Of a stretch of DNA of 64,000 nucleotides, positions 62,693 through 64,000 are shown piece by piece. The DNA is from Cladorhizidae sp. MBARI D1340-BT2. Its lineage: Eukaryota > Porifera > Demospongiae > Poecilosclerida > Cladorhizidae. The stretch is from assembly GCA_028752905.1 (NCBI GenBank), contig JAQNBH010000003.1, positions 33,716,222 through 33,780,221 of the forward strand. Reading direction: 5' to 3'. Every line of letters starts with the position of its first letter. Positions within the stretch are counted from its first letter, which is position 1. Below the pieces are notes generated by a model. That model was not told where the DNA came from, did not search any database, and saw nothing but the letters and a program-made list of their open reading frames with translations. A program made the translations under genes and the position numbers.

Positions 62693-64000
62693 CTACTCAC
62701 TGGTGCCATGAGCTAACTCAGAGACAACTACATGTCTCCCGTTCAGACCTATACTCTCACTGGTGCCATGAGCTAACTCTGAGGCAACCACATGTCTCCC
62801 GTACAGAACTACTCTCTCACTGGTGCCATGAGCTAACTCAGAGGCAACCACATGTCTCCCGTACAGACCTACTCTCTCACTGGTGCCATGAGCTAACTCA
62901 GAGGTAACCACATGTCTCCCGTACAGACCTACTCTCTCACTGGTGCCATGAGCTAACTCAGAGGCAACCATATGTCTCCGGTACAGACCTACTCTCTCAC
63001 TGGTGCCATGAGCTAACTCAGAGGCAACCTTATGTCTCCCGTACAGACCTACTCTCTCACTGGTGCCATGAGCTAACTCAGAGGCAACCACATGTCTCCC
63101 GTACAGACCTACTCTCTCACTGGTGCCATGCGCTAACTCAGATGCAACCACATGTCTCCCGTACAGACCTACTCTCTCACTGGTGCCATGAGCTAACTCA
63201 GAGGCAACCACATGTCTCCCGTACAGACCTGCTCTCTCACTGGTGCCATGAGCTAACTCAGAGGCAACCACATGTCTCCCGTACAGACCTACTCTCTCAC
63301 AGGTGCCATGCGTTAACTCAGAGGCAACCATATGTCTCCCGTAAAGACCTATGTACTCTCTCACTGGTGCCATGAGCTAACTCAGAGGCAACCACATGTC
63401 TCCCGTACAGACCTACTCTCTCACTGGTGCCATGAGCTAACTCAGAAGCAACCACATGTCTCCCGTACAGACCTACTCTCTCACTGGTGCCATGAGCTAA
63501 CTTAGAGGCAACCACATGTTTCCCGTACAGACCTACTCTCTTACTGGTGCCATGAGCTAACTCAGAGGCAACCACATGTCTCCCGTACAGACCTACTCTC
63601 TCACTAGTGCCATGAGCTAACTCAGAGGCAACCACATGTCTCCCGTACAGACCTACTCTCTCACTGGTGCCATGAGCTAACTCAGAGGCAACCACATGTC
63701 TCCCGTACAGACCTACTCTCTCACTGGTACCATGAGCTAACTCAGAGGCAACCACATGTCTCCCGTACAGACATACTCTCTCACTGGTACCATCATCTAA
63801 CTCAGAGGCAACCACATGTCTCCCGTACAGACCTGCTCTCTCACTGGTGCCATGAGCTAACTCAGAGGCAACCACATGTCTCCCGTACAGACCTACTCTC
63901 TCACTGGTGCCATGAGCTAACTCAGAGGCAACCACATGTCTCCCGTACAGACCTACTCTCTCACTGGTGCCATGAGCTAACTCAGAGGCAACCATATGTC
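62693..64000. repeat. Diverged array to the window end: D 62693, E 63332
   Basis: The D-length monomer at 62693 lacks the CACGTG seen in other D copies and is followed by CAGAGACAACTACATG and GTTCAGACC. D to E is 639 bp, still 39 modulo 60. After E the array is plain 60-mers with scattered changes (CCATCATCTAAC near 63790, CAGACATAC, CAGACCTGC). The sequence ends inside a monomer, so the array continues to the right. Confidence 0.85.

Larger units (their letters stand above)
1..64000. repeat. 60-bp tandem satellite array filling the whole window
   Basis: Every stretch read is a copy or variant of one 60-bp monomer, with core motifs GGTGCCATGAGCTAACTCAG, AGGCAACCACATGTCTCC and CGTACAGACCTA joined by a pyrimidine tract CTCTCTCACT. 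Copies are head to tail in one orientation with no inversion seen. About 1,060 copies are present. Length variants (56, 59, 62, 64 and 65 bp) are few and recurrent. The array enters and leaves the window without an edge, so its true size is unknown. It is a non-coding satellite by appearance. No match to a named satellite family is claimed. The alternative, exons of a giant repeat protein, is disfavoured because the length variants shift the reading frame every few hundred bases. Confidence 0.97.

Noticed and set aside
1..64000. CRISPR array
   Set aside because: The 60-bp units are contiguous copies with no unique spacers between them.
1..64000. CENP-B box
   Set aside because: No motif resembling the TTCG-N4-A-N2-CGGG core was seen in the consensus or its common variants. 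Centromere identity cannot be claimed from this.
1..64000. Telomeric or simple-sequence repeat
   Set aside because: No TTAGGG-type runs. The CT tract in each monomer is only about four dinucleotides long.
1..64000. tRNA, rRNA or other structured RNA genes, and transposon coding regions
   Set aside because: No stretch departs from the monomer pattern long enough to hold any of these.

Overview
The whole 64 kb window is one uninterrupted tandem satellite (minisatellite-type) array. The basic unit is a 60-bp monomer, about 53% G+C, with a strong strand bias (about 21 C to 11 G on the + strand) and one consensus CpG in the motif CTCCCGTACAG. By adding up landmark intervals I count 905 monomers between 188 and 54,842 and roughly 1,060 in the window. 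I found no unique sequence, gene, RNA gene, transposon or CRISPR spacer. A pure array this long, with layered higher-order repeats and variants that look like CpG decay, points to a eukaryotic heterochromatic locus (centromeric, pericentromeric, subtelomeric or sex-chromosome-like). Species and chromosomal position cannot be read from the sequence.

The array is not a uniform run. Seven recurrent length-variant monomers act as landmarks: A (62 bp, CTACATGTACTCACT), B (64 bp, GCTATGTAACTC), C (65 bp, CTACTGTACTCTCTC), D (56 bp, CTACTCACTGG), E (64 bp, GTAAAGACCTATGTACTC), F (59 bp, CTACTTCTCAC) and G (62 bp, CATACACAGACC). They fall in the fixed order A-B-C-D-(E)-(F)-(G)-A. Every A-to-A interval up to 54.8 kb equals an integer number of 60-mers plus the indels of the landmarks it holds, apart from one extra 1-bp deletion. 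Nothing foreign is therefore hidden inside that part of the array.

Layout: 1-9.4 kb alternates A-B-C-D-G blocks (1,149 bp) with A-B-C-D-E blocks of varying length, plus a 665-bp internal duplication. 9.4-27.1 kb is an E-F-G-rich domain with several deleted or fused blocks (2,952, 1,443, 1,748, 846, 2,171, 2,952, 2,463, 1,379 and 1,748 bp). 27.1-33.4 kb is a near-perfect tandem pair of 3,140-bp units. 33.4-54.8 kb is a regular higher-order repeat of three sub-blocks, 1,149 + 1,271 + about 2,000 bp (about 4.42 kb, 73 monomers), with a 1,752-bp duplication in its first copy. 54.8-64 kb changes character: A and G disappear after 54.9 kb, local duplications of 1,325 and 1,512/1,513 bp occur, and the last 3.4 kb is closer to plain monomeric array.

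There are no genes working together here. Because 60 is a multiple of 3, one frame on each strand stays open for hundreds of codons (20-residue periodic translations). These are by-products of the repeat and are not annotated as genes. The main interest is the evolutionary record: in-register unequal exchange, nested recent duplications, recurrent TGTA insertions at CTA, and regularly spaced CACGTG E-boxes made by specific variant monomers.
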